A DNA stretch of 64,000 nucleotides from Sequoia sempervirens. Lineage: Eukaryota; Streptophyta; Pinopsida; Cupressales; Cupressaceae. The position numbers were made by a program, and so were the translations under genes. The stretch covers positions 696,120,197-696,184,196 of the forward strand of contig VDFB02270651.1 in the NCBI GenBank assembly GCA_007258455.2. The letters run 5' to 3'. Shown piece by piece: positions 45,892-57,972 of the stretch (the stretch's first letter is position 1; the number at the start of each line of letters is the position of its first letter). The notes below the pieces were generated by a model. It saw only the letters and a program-made list of their open reading frames with translations, ran no database searches and was not told the origin of the DNA.

Positions 45892-47290
45892 GTAGACACC
45901 AAAATGTACTGATTAACATTGGACATCTGATCCTGACCACTAACATCGCTTCATCCTGAATTATCCTTCGATCTAACCATTTAATCAAATGCCTTATCTA
46001 ATTAAATTCATCAATATTTCTTTCTTAATTAAGTAAATCAGTTATCTAATTAAGTCATCCATTCTCAATAATTAAATTAACCAGTGTGATCTAATTATCC
46101 CTCTTTAATTAAATAATTAATTTTATTTGATTAAATCTCTAAATTCTATCTATTAAATTAAATAAATTAAAACCTTATTTATTTTAATCTAACATCATCT
46201 CTTTTAATTAAATAAATCAAAAGTCATTATTTAATTAGCCCTTTATCATATTCTTCTCATATTTGATTTAAATAATCCACAAATTTAAGTCAAATAGGTC
46301 ACATCATTTAATCCCTTCATTAAATTAATTAGCTTTGATTAATTTAATCTCTTCTCATGTACCATCCTCCATCTTTTGCCACTTGCACATGAAAATAGAG
46401 TTATTTGATTTTTTAAATCTCTATTTTTTTCAACAAGGCATCTTTCAAGGAATATCCCCAAGTTTGAATTCAATATCCAAGTGGACTTTTTCCTTCCAAC
46501 AAGACATTTACTCCACCTACAAAGTCCTTTTTCCTTGAGCCAAGTGGCAGTCAATGCACCTTCTTTCCCTCTTACATGTCATTTCAACAATTTCAAAATT
46601 CAAATATATGCATTTATTGACACAATCTTCAAAACTTGCACATCCTCCATCCATTCACATGATGATAAGTGGCACTTTGTCATAGGATAAAAATTAGACC
46701 CACATTGCTCTATTTTGGACATCTCCTCAACTTTTCAGTCTATAAATAGAGAGCTCACCCTTCATATTGATCATTCACAATTTGAGTAAACTTAGTATGC
46801 TCAAATATTTAGCAATCTTCATCCATATTTTTGAATTTGTAGCTAGGTTATTCAGATTTTTGTCTTGAAGCACTCATCACTCCTCATCAAATTGGATCAC
46901 AACCTTCATCAAATCATCAAAGCTAGTATTGGAGTTTGGAAAGGGAAAATTTTCACATAAAATTGGCACCAATTCCCCCATGGGATCAAGAGTTTGCATT
47001 GTTTTCAATAGGATTTAGCTTACTTTCTTGTTCTTTCATTTCATTCTTGCTTTATTTCCTATTTAAAACTTTGCTAATGGATTTCATGGGGAATCCTTGT
47101 TATTTCTTGCGTATGATCTTCTAATATGTCTATTGATTGTGTTTTGCAGGTATTTGGATTGGGGTTCTACACCAGGTGCACCTCTATACTTTCTCAATCT
47201 TTTATTTTCAATTTCAATTTCATAATCGAGGTCATAAAGTTAGGTTTTGCATATCATTTGCATTTCTTATCTTTCCAAGCCCTGTCTTGG
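45892..47290 (+). repeat. Plus-strand LTR of a different Ty3/gypsy-type element
   Basis: Begins TGTAGACACCAAAATG, has AT-rich U3 with repeated TTAATTAAATAA-like words, a TATA box (TATAAATAG, 46741-46749) and an R/U5-like region. The right end is uncertain. TGGTGAACCC at 47291-47300 resembles a primer-binding site but does not directly follow a CA. None of the E0-E4 dyads are present, so it is a separate family. Whether it is a 5' or a 3' LTR is unresolved. Confidence 0.55.
46741..46749 (+). promoter_or_regulatory. LTR TATA box
   Basis: TATAAATAG about 850 bp into the LTR, followed within 30 bp by a pyrimidine-rich start-site-like region. Confidence 0.6.
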
Positions 47291-47300
47291 TGGTGAACCC

Positions 47301-48124
47301 CTCTCATACCTGTAATCACACCCTATGAAACCCCAAATTGTAGATCCCTTTCCCTCATTCTATCATTGGATTGAGATCTATAAGGTATCCTTTAGTGAAA
47401 CTTGAGTGAAATAGGTCCTCCTAGTTCCATCTCTCAAAAAGGTGGAACCCTATTTTTGAGGTTTCAATATGATGCATATCTAACATGATGCTTGAATGAA
47501 ATAATGTTATTACAACTCTACTAATTCTTCTCTTGACTACTCTTAGGATTCTTAATTGTTTAATTGATTTAACTAGCTCTTGTTAGGTGTTCCAAATGAT
47601 GGAAAATACTTGTATTTATATGCAATTATTTAATTTACTACAAATTAATTACCGTCAGCTGAAAAATATTTTGAATTTCTAAATTTCAAAATGTCGATAC
47701 TGACACATTTGAATTGTGTCCAAAATAGGTTAGATAGGGGCACTAGCACACTAGTACAAACCTATTTTGGGGCCTTAAGATTGTTAAATAGATATTAAAT
47801 CTTTCTTTTAGACTGTAGCAATCAGTCAGGTATCCATCCCCCTATAAACTGCAGTGTGCCTGGTAAAGCTTTTTCACGTGATTGGCAATGCTGACACGAT
47901 ACACTCTTCGATACCATGGGTTTGGGGGAGACTAGATCTCATGACCTCTTTCCTGCAACAAGATGCTAAATAGATATTAACTCTTTAATCCCAATTCAAC
48001 TTTTGATTTTCTAAATTTTATTGTAAAATGGGAAAATTAAATGGATAATTAGGTCCAAGCACATAAGTTGGAGCTAAACCTAGCGTGAAATTGTCAAGGG
48101 TGACAATTTATGATGTTATAATAT
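47301..48124. other. Non-coding DNA between the LTR and segment B, containing a SINE
   Basis: AT-rich sequence with no coding frame. It contains a short inverted pair around CCTATTTTGG / CCAAAATAGG at about 47720-47770. The SINE is annotated separately. Confidence 0.4.
47785..47980 (-). mobile_element. 5'-truncated tRNA-derived SINE with 14-bp target duplications
   Basis: TAAATAGATATTAA occurs exactly at 47785-47798 and 47967-47980, flanking a 168-bp insert. Read on the minus strand the insert begins GCATCTTGTTGCAGGAAAGA, continues with a B-box-like GGTCATGAGATCTAGTCTCC (a tRNA T-arm) and ends in the A-rich TAAAAGAAAGAT next to the left duplication. The A box is missing, so the copy is truncated at the 5' end. 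Long duplications plus an A-rich tail are the signature of LINE-driven retroposition. Confidence 0.8.
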
Positions 48125-48217
48125 TCTTTTAGATAATTAATTTTATAACTCATTGGTATGTGGCATGCGAATAGTTAACTTGCTTTGGCATTTTTGTATT
48201 TTTTCAAAATATCTCCT

Positions 48218-49784
48218 TGAATTGTTGATTTTTGGCTCTCTAGGACTTCTCTAGCTCCTCTAGGGTTTCTCACCTAAAAGGAGAGAGGTAGGGCCAAAAA
48301 TACAAACTAGTTCATTCAAATTATTTTATGTGTGATGTTGTCTAAACTAAATGAAGTAAACTAAATGCAATTGAGTGATCTATATGAGTGAATTTGAATG
48401 CAAAACTAAGATTTAAACTATGTTTGAAAACATGTTGTGATATGCAAACAATGAACTAAATGAACAAATGATGCAAAATAGAAAGAAATAGAGTGCACCT
48501 AGGAAATATCTGATGAATCTAGAATGTTGTGGATGTTGACTGAAATCACTTAATTTTCACAGTGGGACTCATTTTCCTAGGGTGGCGAATTAGTCCTCCT
48601 ACTAGTGAAAAGTGTCAAAAACAGGTTTTTGTCTATCGAGATCCAGAATCTAAAAAAATTTAGATTTTTAGTCCTAAGGTGGGACTCATTCGCCACTATT
48701 GGCGAATAAGTCCTCTCCCAAATTTCTAAAAAATTAGGAGACAACTCTACAACACCAAATCTGGAAATCTTTGATTGTCGGATTACCAGTCAATTATGCA
48801 TGAAATAGGCAGAAAACCTTCTCCAAGGTTGAAATATGAATGAGTTGACTTGAAGCACCTAGTTGACTTGTTTACCAATCTTCAACACCAAAAATATTGT
48901 TAAATTTGCATACCTAGGTCTACAAACACACATGCAATAGGGGCAAAATGGTTGAGGGTTAGCAAATAGGGGTTTTCCTTGGTCAAAGCCCACTTTTGGT
49001 AATCAAACCCTTAATGAAATAATGATATGAAAGAGAATGATAAACTAATAACATGCAATTGCTATCAACTTGCCAAACCCTTGATAATGCAAATCTGAAG
49101 TAATGTCAACGAATGCTCCAAAGTGCTTGAATATTGCTTGAATATGATGTATGAATGTTGGAGAATTGTAGGGGATGTAAAATGAGGTGAAAATCACATA
49201 TTTATACAGACTTGTGCCTTATTTAACCATTCATACCTCATCATAGGGTGACATCAAGTGTTTTTGAATAAAAACTTGAAAGAAAAATTTAAATTTTTTG
49301 AATTTGGAGCCAAGGGGGACTCATTCCCTAGCCATGGCGAATGGGTCCCACCTAGGACTTGAAAATATGTTTTAGGAATTAAGTTGCATTTAATGTTGTT
49401 TGTTGCGTTAACATTCAAATATACACTTAAGTCATATGAGGGCATAAAGGGGTCAAATAAAGCATAAGAAAGGGATAAATAGTGAAAATGTGCCTAGAAA
49501 AGTGCGAAATCTTGTTACAAGACTTTACAACACTTCAAAATAGGACTTTTTTAGTGATGAAAATGTGATTTTTAGGTAAATTGTAATGAATAGAGTCTAG
49601 AAGAATGTATAAATTTCTTACAAAACTTCACAACACCTTCAAAAGATGTTATTTGAATTTTAGTACCTAAATATGCGTGTTCAAGCCATGTCACAACATA
49701 AAATCAGAGTAAAATAGATCAAACACCATGAAACAAGACCTAAAATGCCATGAAAATGACAAGGGGCCACTTTTCTATGACACA
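48218..49784 (-). mobile_element. Solo LTR of the E3-like subfamily
   Basis: 1567 bp beginning TGAATTGTTG and ending ATGACACA (plus strand), flanked by CTCCT (48213-48217) and CTTCT (49785-49789). The empty site in the paralogous repeats reads TCTTCTAATATT, proving a single CTTCT target duplicated by insertion and one later substitution. Dyads at 48564-48596, 48681-48713 and 49316-49349. It arose by recombination between two LTRs. Confidence 0.9.
49199..49349 (-). promoter_or_regulatory. Solo LTR promoter: dyad plus TATA box
   Basis: TATAAATA on the minus strand from 49206. The dyad begins 109 bp upstream at 49316. Confidence 0.75.
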
Positions 49785-50200
49785 CTTCTAATATTCAAGC
49801 ACATTTTAGTTTTGATCATTTGTGAACAAATGATTTGAGAAAAAAATGTTGAAGAAAAAACATTTATACTCTTACTAGTAAGCTTCAAAATATACACACT
49901 ATATTTTCTTTATTTCACATATGGTTTCCCAAATTGTTCATTTTAAGTTTCAATTTTTCATTTTATTAATGAACTCAATTGTCACTTTTTTCACTTTGTA
50001 AATTAAAGTTTTACTAGGGAAATTCACATGTACACATTTGAAGTGTAAGTTCAAATAGAAACAAGATTGTTTCAAAAGTTGTGTCATAGTTAGTTTTATA
50101 TGAGAAATAGGATTTCTTCTCTTTGTAGTTTTAAGTTAGGGTTTTAATAAATGCATGCAATCTCTCTTTTATTACATGAAATTTAAATTAGTATTTATAT

Positions 50201-50867
50201 AAGCACTTTGAATTTTTATTTCTAAAGTGAATTTAATAAATTTCACTATTTTTCTTTTATAAAACATAGTTTTTTTGATTTATATTATTTTGTTAAATTT
50301 TGATGCCAACAAATCTAATAACACAACCTGCGTATATTCAAAATAATTAAATCCATAATATACATAACTAAATATAGAAAAATATAATTATAAAATTAAT
50401 TAATCATGAAATCCAAACTCTTTTTATTTTTATATGCTCTCTAACCCTCATAACTACTTCATTTTGGTTTATTTTAGTGAAAGGAAACAAAGGTAGATTT
50501 AAAGTTGCAGATATTTAGAGGCAACACTTGTAGAGTTATAAGTCAATCTCAAGAATATTTAAATCAAACCAATAATAAACTAAGACATGATCTTAAGAAA
50601 AATAACTCAAAAGAGACAATTGCAATATATTTCAATTGAAACACTTATGAGTTGAAACACCTAGAGGATAATTTACACCTAATGTTCTCTCCATCAAATG
50701 AAAACCTCCAATGTTTCACACTTATCTCCCTAATTAAATTTCCCTTTTTATTCTTTCTATCTCTTCCATATTTGAATCTCGAAAAACAAAATGTTAGAAT
50801 TATCTCCCATGCCACTTCTAGAAATTGTATACCAACTAAAGTGCTTAATTTTATAATTTTTTAATAA
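50201..50867. other. AT-rich DNA between the two segment B units
   Basis: No gene, RNA or clear repeat. Confidence 0.4.
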
Positions 50868-51694
50868 CTGGTTGGTATGTGGCATGTGAATAGTTGACTT
50901 GTTTTGATATTTTTTATTTTGTCAAAATGTCTTCTAATATTTAAGAACATTTCACTTTTTATTATTTGGGAACAAATGATTTGAGAAAAAATTGTTGAAG
51001 AAAAATCATTTATACTATGTCTAGGTAAGCTTTTAAATATACACACTCTGTAATTTCTTTGTTTTACATATGATTTTTTGAATTGTTTATTTAGAGTTTT
51101 AATTTTCAATTCATTTGTGAGTTCAATTGCCACTATTTTTTCACTTTCCAAATGGAAGTTTAATTAGAGAAATTTTACATGTACACATTTGAAGAGTAAG
51201 TTTAAATAGAAACATTTTTTTCAAAATTTGTCACACTTAGTTTTATATGAGAAATAGGGTTTCTTCTCTTTGAAGTTTAAAGTTAAGGTTTCACTGAATT
51301 TACAAAATCTTTCTTTTATTGCATGAAAGTTAAATTAGTATTTAGTGCAATTGGTTTGATTGAAGAGTATATTGACTATACATTATATTATTAATATTGT
51401 ACATTATTTTAATCAATTTATAGAAGATAGTATTCTTAATATACAGTATTAATATATAACTACATATAAATATTAATAATATATAGAATTTATATTATAT
51501 TTTAGTCTATACACATATCATAATAGAGTACTATCATAATTGATAAATTTAATCGTTTTGGAATTGATTAGGGAATATATTGATTTATGTTCTCAGATAC
51601 AAACATTGGATCTATTCATTGGTAATATATAGAGAAATATATATATATAGGATCTGTTCAGAGTGGTCGTAGAGTTGCGTCAGGACTTGCAAAT

Positions 51695-52168
51695 CTAGCT
51701 GAAACTGAGGCATCTGAACGCTCTCCTCAAGTGGCATAAGTTCTGGAGATATTTTGTATCGTTCTCTTCTTCCTCTTCTTCTGCCACTTGAACTGCTTTA
51801 TCTTTTTCTGCGTCTCTGGATTGAATCGAAGCTTTGGTCGGTGCTGCTTCTTCGACGCTTGTACCCGCCCCTGTCGAAGAAACGACGTCGTAGGCGGAGC
51901 CAACCGCGATGGCAGTTGTTCGAATTGCCTGCGGTGATGGATTTCTCCCAGCACTTGCCACCTCCAATGCAGTTGAGTTGAACTTGGAGTCTGGGAAATT
52001 GAAAGACGTTGCGTCAGGTCCTCGCAGGCACAAGAGCGCAGCATCATAAGCACGGGCTGCAGCGTGGAGAGTGAAGTACGAGCCCAGAGATATACGCTCT
52101 CTCTTTCCTGACCGAATTTCGGCCACATATTTTCCCCATTTTCTCTTTCTCACGCCTCGGTATCTGAC
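51695..52168 (-). pseudogene. AP2/ERF transcription factor, DREB-type, copy B
   Basis: The complete AP2 domain is open: [19 protein letters not shown], then [20 protein letters not shown], then [15 protein letters not shown]. Upstream in frame is GGEEV, but the only in-frame path reaches TAA without an ATG; copy A has ATG exactly where copy B has GTC (52168-52166). Other upstream ATGs are out of frame. After the acidic run a 10-bp deletion relative to copy A shifts the frame, giving a false tail ([12 protein letters not shown]), and the true C-terminus is cut by the segment B deletion. The start is therefore lost and the end damaged: probably a pseudogene, although the DNA-binding domain is intact apart from the Trp-to-Ser change in R-x-W-L-G. 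Confidence 0.8.
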
Positions 52169-52302
52169 TTCTTCTCCACCATTCGGCGTATTGCAAAACG
52201 TTTAGCCTGGATGCTATATTCTGCCTGATTCTGAGGATTAATGTTGTACTTGACTTTGAATGATCCAGAGTAACCTATAGACGAGCCAAGATATGCGTCC
52301 TT

Positions 52303-52554
52303 TTAACATAACATACTGATAGATACGTGGTCGGCGAGGCCTAAATATCGACATCTGTACCAGAGTCTTATGTCTGTTAATTTGGAAGTGAAAAAGGGAT
52401 TCGATGAACTTAAGAAACAATTCACCAGCTCTTCGAACTCTTCTGTCCACTCGCTGGTCGGTACTTTTACTTTGGAGTCGGCACAATCGTCTTTTAACAA
52501 ACGATGATTTTGTACTTCACTATTATTAGTTCGAGATTTAGATGGGGTCCGCAT
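52303..52554 (-). other. Short conserved open frame upstream of AP2/ERF copy B
   Basis: 83 codons on the same strand as the AP2/ERF copy. The block ADSKVKVPTSEWTEEFEELV continues with NCFLSSSNPFFTSKL and RLWYRCRYLGLADHVS. Segment A has the same block with one stop (AGSKVKAPTGVWTEEF). The amino acid flavour is gene-like, but I recognise no family. It may be part of an upstream exon or only transcribed leader. Confidence 0.3.
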
Positions 52555-53010
52555 TTTATTTGTAAGGAAATTTATTAGGAGGAGACTTAAAAAGGGCGCA
52601 TATTGAGAAGATCCATTTTACACTTCATCTTTGTAAAAAAATGTATGTTATAATTTTTTTTTTAGGAAAATTCATTATAGGAGGATTTTAAAAAATCATT
52701 AGATAGAGTCATCTTTCTATTTCTATGAAAATCCATTAGATGTGAACTTAAAAACACGTATTTCAACTATATTTGATACTATTTTGTATTTTGTATTTTC
52801 TATTTCCATGAAAACTCATTAGATGTGGACCTTAAAAAAGGCATATTGCAATGACATTCATTTTACACCTTATCTTAATGAAAATATACTTTATGCTTTC
52901 TATTTCCATAAAAAATCATTAAGTAGAGACTAAAAACACATTCTAATTTAATTCATTTTACACGTCATCTTTACTAAAAATCTATTTTGTATAGAAAAAT
53001 TCATTAGATG
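52545..53010. repeat. Degenerate tandem repeats of roughly 110 bp, copy B
   Basis: Same units and order as 9208-9680 (TTCTATTTCCATGAAAAC, CATTAGATGTGGACCTTAA, TTTTACACCTTATCTTAATG). Confidence 0.65.
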
Positions 53011-54372
53011 GGACATAAAAATGATTAAAATTGTTGTAACTTCCAATAACCAAATGAGAGCAATAGACAAAGAACAACTAAATTAGGCTATTGAACCTAA
53101 TATTCCCTATCAGTTATTCTTTTATTTCTACTAGGACACATTATGAATTATAAGCATATCAAAATTCAACATTTATTCTTTAGTTAAAATATTTGTAAAA
53201 TTTATATCTCTTATTTAGCATCACAATGAGATCAAGTTCTATGGAAATGTAGCTCATTCTATTTGAAGAGAAAATGTTAAGCTCCATACTAAATGTAACA
53301 TTTACAATATATTAATTTATGATTAAAATGAATGTTCTATATTAGATTTATAATTTATTATGACTTAGAATTGATAGTGTTTATTTATTATATGGAATTT
53401 CGAGTCTTGTACACATTACACAACATTTACTACTTATTAACATGCATCATCACTTGATTAGTGTCTCATCACTAGTATTATCATTTCTACCCATGCAACC
53501 ATCTTTTAATGCTTCCAAATATGTAAATATAATTGAAGGAAAACACATTGTGAGGTCTACATTCCTCTTTCACCATTTGTTGAGGTCTACATGCATCATT
53601 TGACAACTATTGCCAATGTTTTCACTCCTTTTTTTACCATCATTATTATGTTTTGCATGTGATGCATAGGTGGAGATTCTCAAATAATATTTATAGGTAT
53701 GGGTTTAATGAGCTTCAAAATAACAAAAATAAAACTTAGGAAATAATCTTTGATTTTGGTGAGCTTAAAAACTATTAATTATTATGTTATTTTACTATTT
53801 TACTGTTAGGGTATAATTCTCTTGATTCATTTCATATATTTTGAAGAAAACACATTGTGAGTTCACACATTTTTCTTTCACCATCTAATGAGGTGTGATT
53901 TTTTTATTTGATTTCCATTATTGATCTCATTACATGATTCATAGGTAATTTTTCTCATAAACCATTTACATTTATAGGTTTAATGAGATTCAAAATAATA
54001 GAAATAAAATCAAGGTTTTAAATTTTTATTTTAATGATTGTCAAAATCCTTTATTGAGATCATTATATGGTAGAGGTAGCCTTGAGTTTTTTCATTTAAC
54101 ATACCATCATGTAACATAGAATCATATTTAAAATGAATGTTATGTATGATTTTCAAATGCCATCAATTGAGCAACACACATAAACCTCAAAGATGACATT
54201 AATGCTTATAATAAATGAGTTTGGTTTCTAATTTAAAGAAGGGTTTTTCTATGGGATTGCAATCTAAAAATTTTAGGGAAGGATGATCTAGAAGGATGCT
54301 TTAAAAGATCTTGACCAAATATATGTAATTATCATTCCATTAATTACAAGTGATCTAGTTAACATTTAGTTT

Positions 54373-55715
54373 CCAAATTAATTTGTGACATTTCTTATGC
54401 ATAAAAATGTATTTAAATTATAATTTAAAAATAATTTATGTGGATATTAAACTATTACATATCAAACTAAAAATTATGAGGAAGTAGTGGATGACCACTA
54501 ATATTTTTATTTTCTTTGAGTAGAGATAATTTGTTTTTTGATTGTATAGTCTCATGTCAAGTGATAAATATAATTAGAATGTCACAAAAACATAACATGC
54601 AAAACATTATATGCTACTTATCAATTATTATACACTAAATTCATCAAAAAAGTATTATCGACGTAAAACATTCATACGAAAGGTCCAATTTGATATTTTG
54701 GTACAAACATCTTGCTAATACTTATTCCTATAGAAACTATCAATTTTACTCTAATTATTAAATTTAATATGTTCATTAATTATTGTTTAATTAGAACATT
54801 CATTTTAATTATATGATGAGGTAGAAAAGATCAACCTTACCTTTACTATGTAGTGAGTTAAATAATGGTTTTCAAAACTCATTGAAACCCAAAATTAAAA
54901 CCCTTAATTTATTTCTATTATAAATTAAAAATCATTAAGTTCATTATTTATGTGCTTGTGATCTCAAAATTGGTGACCAAACAATAATCTATGCATATAT
55001 TAAACTTATAAATCAAATTCAAGTTTTTAATAGTAGTAAGTCATGTATAAATGGACACACTTATGATCCAAAATATTAGGCATATTTAATCGGCTTAGTA
55101 AATGACTAATAATACTTTATAGTTTCTTTAAACAAAACTATTATATTTTGTTCTTATAAGATAATCAGATGTAGGTTACCTATTTTTCCCCAAAACTTGA
55201 GCATCATTGATAAAGTTGATTGTGAGGCTACTAAGATCTATATTTTTGTATGAGGAGATTACCTTTATTTTTATTATCTTTAAAAACTATTTGAACATGA
55301 ATTGATAATTTTAGTCTAATTTGAAAGTTTATTAGGTTCATATATTATTATTTTATATAAATTCAAAGGAATGTTTAAGTATATGATATATATGAAAAAT
55401 AATGGACTTAAGCTTTTATAAGACTATTTTTGTCAATAGAAAATTTATTTCATTGATTGTATGTTGGTATATCTATGCATGTGAGTCATTTCAAAACATG
55501 TAAAAATTATGTCTTAGGAATATTCCCATAGGCATGAATAATATGGAAGTTTTAGTCGGTTTCTTAGAGGCATGTTAAATGATATGTCTAGTAAAGGAAT
55601 TAGATTTTGCGAAAATTGTATGGAGTTAAATCATTAAATTAAATTTAATTTTTTAAGTTTTAGTGTAGTGGAAAATTGAAAGGTATTAAGGTAGATAGTA
55701 CATCCTATTTATTAT
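54373..55715. other. AT-rich intergenic DNA
   Basis: Nothing recognisable: no open frame of note, no repeat and no RNA gene. Confidence 0.5.
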
Positions 55716-57954
55716 TATAGTGTCGAAAAGTGTCATTGTTCACATTTTCACACTTAATATGTGAATGGTTAACATTAAAATGAACTTAATATCACCTCAA
55801 TCTATTGTTGTAATGTGTTTTAAACATTCACATTAGGTCTTGGGCTCTTTTTAAGCTAAATAAAACCTAAATTTTTTTTAATTTAGTGTTGTAAACTATA
55901 TTTATTTACACCTTCACATTAAATTTAGGAGGCTTGTAAACTAAATGGACCTAAACTAGTGTTGTAATGTTTTGTACACATTAACATGGAATTTTGGGCC
56001 CTTCTAAGCTAAATTGACTTGATGTTACCTTAATTTAATGTTGTAAAATATATTTATTTACACTTTCCCATTTATTTTTGGGCCCTATAGCATTTATGAC
56101 CTTTATATCATCATTAATAGGCCCCTAAGACCCTATATTGTGCATCCCGACACATATTTTGACCAAAATCCTGATATAGGCATCAAATAAACTTAATTTC
56201 TTAACACCCTAACACTTTCTCTCTCCAAAAAGGCCCTGTGGGATCCATATGCCACCTTGGGTGTATGATTCCCACCCAAGTGGGACCCATATGCCACATA
56301 TGGCATATGAGTCCCACCTAGGTGGACCCACATGCTACAGATGGCGTACAAGTCCCATTTGACCTATTTTAAAGGATTTAAGCAAGAAATCAAGGTTTTA
56401 AATTCAAATTTCTTGAATGTTAGCCTCTAAGATCTATGGACATAAAGAAAGTAACCCTTCTACTTTTTCTCATGTTCAGGCCCTTCTAGTCGATTTTGGC
56501 TTGATTTTGCCTAGATTTAATGTTGTAATGTGGCCAAAACATTCACTTTAGGTCTTGGACCCTTGAGAATCATTAAGAATTCTAGGATGTCTTGTAAAAG
56601 TGTTGTGAAGCATTGTAACCCACTTTCACACTTTTCTAGGACCCTCTCATTATAATTCACTTAAATATCCCATTTTTTATCACTTACCAAGTCTTATTTC
56701 AAAGTGTTTTAAAGAGTTGTAACAAAATATCATGATTTTCTAGACTTGTCCTCACTAATTCAACCATTTCTTATGTTTAAATGACCCCTTAATGCACTTT
56801 CTAGTCCTGCTTAAGTGTATTTTTGAGGATATTCCCGTTAAACCTTATTTAATGTACTTTAATTTCTAACACCCATTGAAATTTCCTTGGTGGGACCAAG
56901 TCACCACCTGGGGTGACTTAGTCCCACTAGGCACAAAAATCAAAATAATTTTAATTTTCTAGTGGGATTTTATTCTATTACCCTTGAGATTCACCTGTGA
57001 TATGTTATTTTTAGAAAATAATGGAAAATCAAGTATAAATAAGGGTTTCTCCTCTCATCTTAACACTTACCAATCTATTCATTCTCAAGCACCTAATTCA
57101 TTCAAGCATTCAAGCACTCTAAGCATCATCAAGTCATCCATTGGAGCACTTCATTACATATCTTCAGACTTACACATCAAGGGTTTGGTAAGTTTATGAA
57201 ATTGTGTGTTTTTTATTTATCATTCTCTTCTTATTTTATTTCATCATCTAGGGTTTGACCATGGAAAACCCCTATAATCTAACCCTTAACCCTTTTCCCC
57301 CTCTTTGCATGTGTGTTTGCAGACCTTGTATGTAGATTTTTCAAAGAGGAAAGTGTCAAAAAGGTGTTGCAAAGTCATCAAAGTTAACAAAGCCCTAATT
57401 GAAGCTTGGAGACCTCTTTCAACCCAATTTTTTGCAAAATCAGGATTGAACACCTGTCAGAAAAGCAAGTGGAGATTGGAAGCTACATGATCCTATTATG
57501 AAATTCCAAAAATCCCTAGGTGGATTAAGTCACCATCTATGGAAATTAATCCCATTACTAGGCATGCAAATTTATTTTTACATTTCTGAGTACCCATTTG
57601 TCATATTCCTGTTTTGGTAGATTTTCCTTGAAAGAGGACTAAGTCGCCCAACTTGGCGTAAGTGTCCCAACCAACATTTCCAATCAACTTTAATTTTTTC
57701 ATCATTTTTTTGCATTCTTTGGTGATTTTGCATACATCACTGTATTTTCTAGCACTTTGCATTTCATAGGTTTAGCATCAATAAATCATCTTTCTTCTAG
57801 TTTATTGTATTTAGACATCATAATTAGGCATATTACACCCACATCACATCAATATTTGAATGTGAACATTAGATTTTGGCCCAATCTTTGTCCTTTTAGG
57901 TGAAAAACCCTAGAAGGACCATAAAGCATTCAAGTGCCAAGATCTTTGTTTACA
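55716..57954 (+). repeat. E4 5' LTR
   Basis: Starts near TATAGTGTCGAAAAGTGTCA (decayed from TGTAGTGTAG) and ends GTTTACA. U3 repeats lie at 55760-56100. Three dyads stand side by side at 56240-56273, 56282-56315 and 56324-56356; others are at 56892-56925, 57522-57553 and 57636-57668. Confidence 0.8.
56892..57041 (+). promoter_or_regulatory. E4 5' LTR promoter: dyad plus TATA box
   Basis: The dyad GTGGGACCAAGTCACC / GGTGACTTAGTCCCAC ends at 56925. TATAAATA begins at 57034, 108 bp downstream. Confidence 0.75.
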
Positions 57955-57972
57955 TTTTGGTGAATCCAACTT
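57955..57972 (+). promoter_or_regulatory. E4 primer-binding site
   Basis: TTTTGGTGAATCCAAC directly follows the LTR end CA. TGGTGAA is shared with E3, and E0 has TAGTGAA. The three-element consensus TGGTGAAC..GAC fits the complement of a plant tRNA-Trp 3' end as recalled; the differences are mostly C-to-T or G-to-A. Confidence 0.55.

Larger units (their letters stand above)
48125..50200. repeat. Segment B outer partial copy (B1), split by a solo LTR
   Basis: 48125-48217 plus 49785-50200 together align with segment A 6680-7150 and with the inner copy at 50868-51345 (CATTGGTATGTGGCATG, then TTCTAATATTCAAGCACA, then GAACAAATGATTTGAGAAA). This ~500-bp unit is therefore present twice near segment B. 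Confidence 0.75.
50868..54372. repeat. Segment B: second copy of the segmental duplication
   Basis: Colinear with 6680-11019 except for the missing stretch that corresponds to about 7470-8262, replaced by a short ATATATATATAGGATCTG junction at about 51640-51657. It lacks the 120-bp tandem duplication seen at 9004-9240. Confidence 0.85.

Noticed and set aside
47291..47300. TGGTGAACCC as a primer-binding site that would make 45892-47290 a 5' LTR
   Set aside because: It does not follow a CA LTR end, and a purine-rich tract before 45892 equally suggests a 3' LTR. Kept only as an open question.
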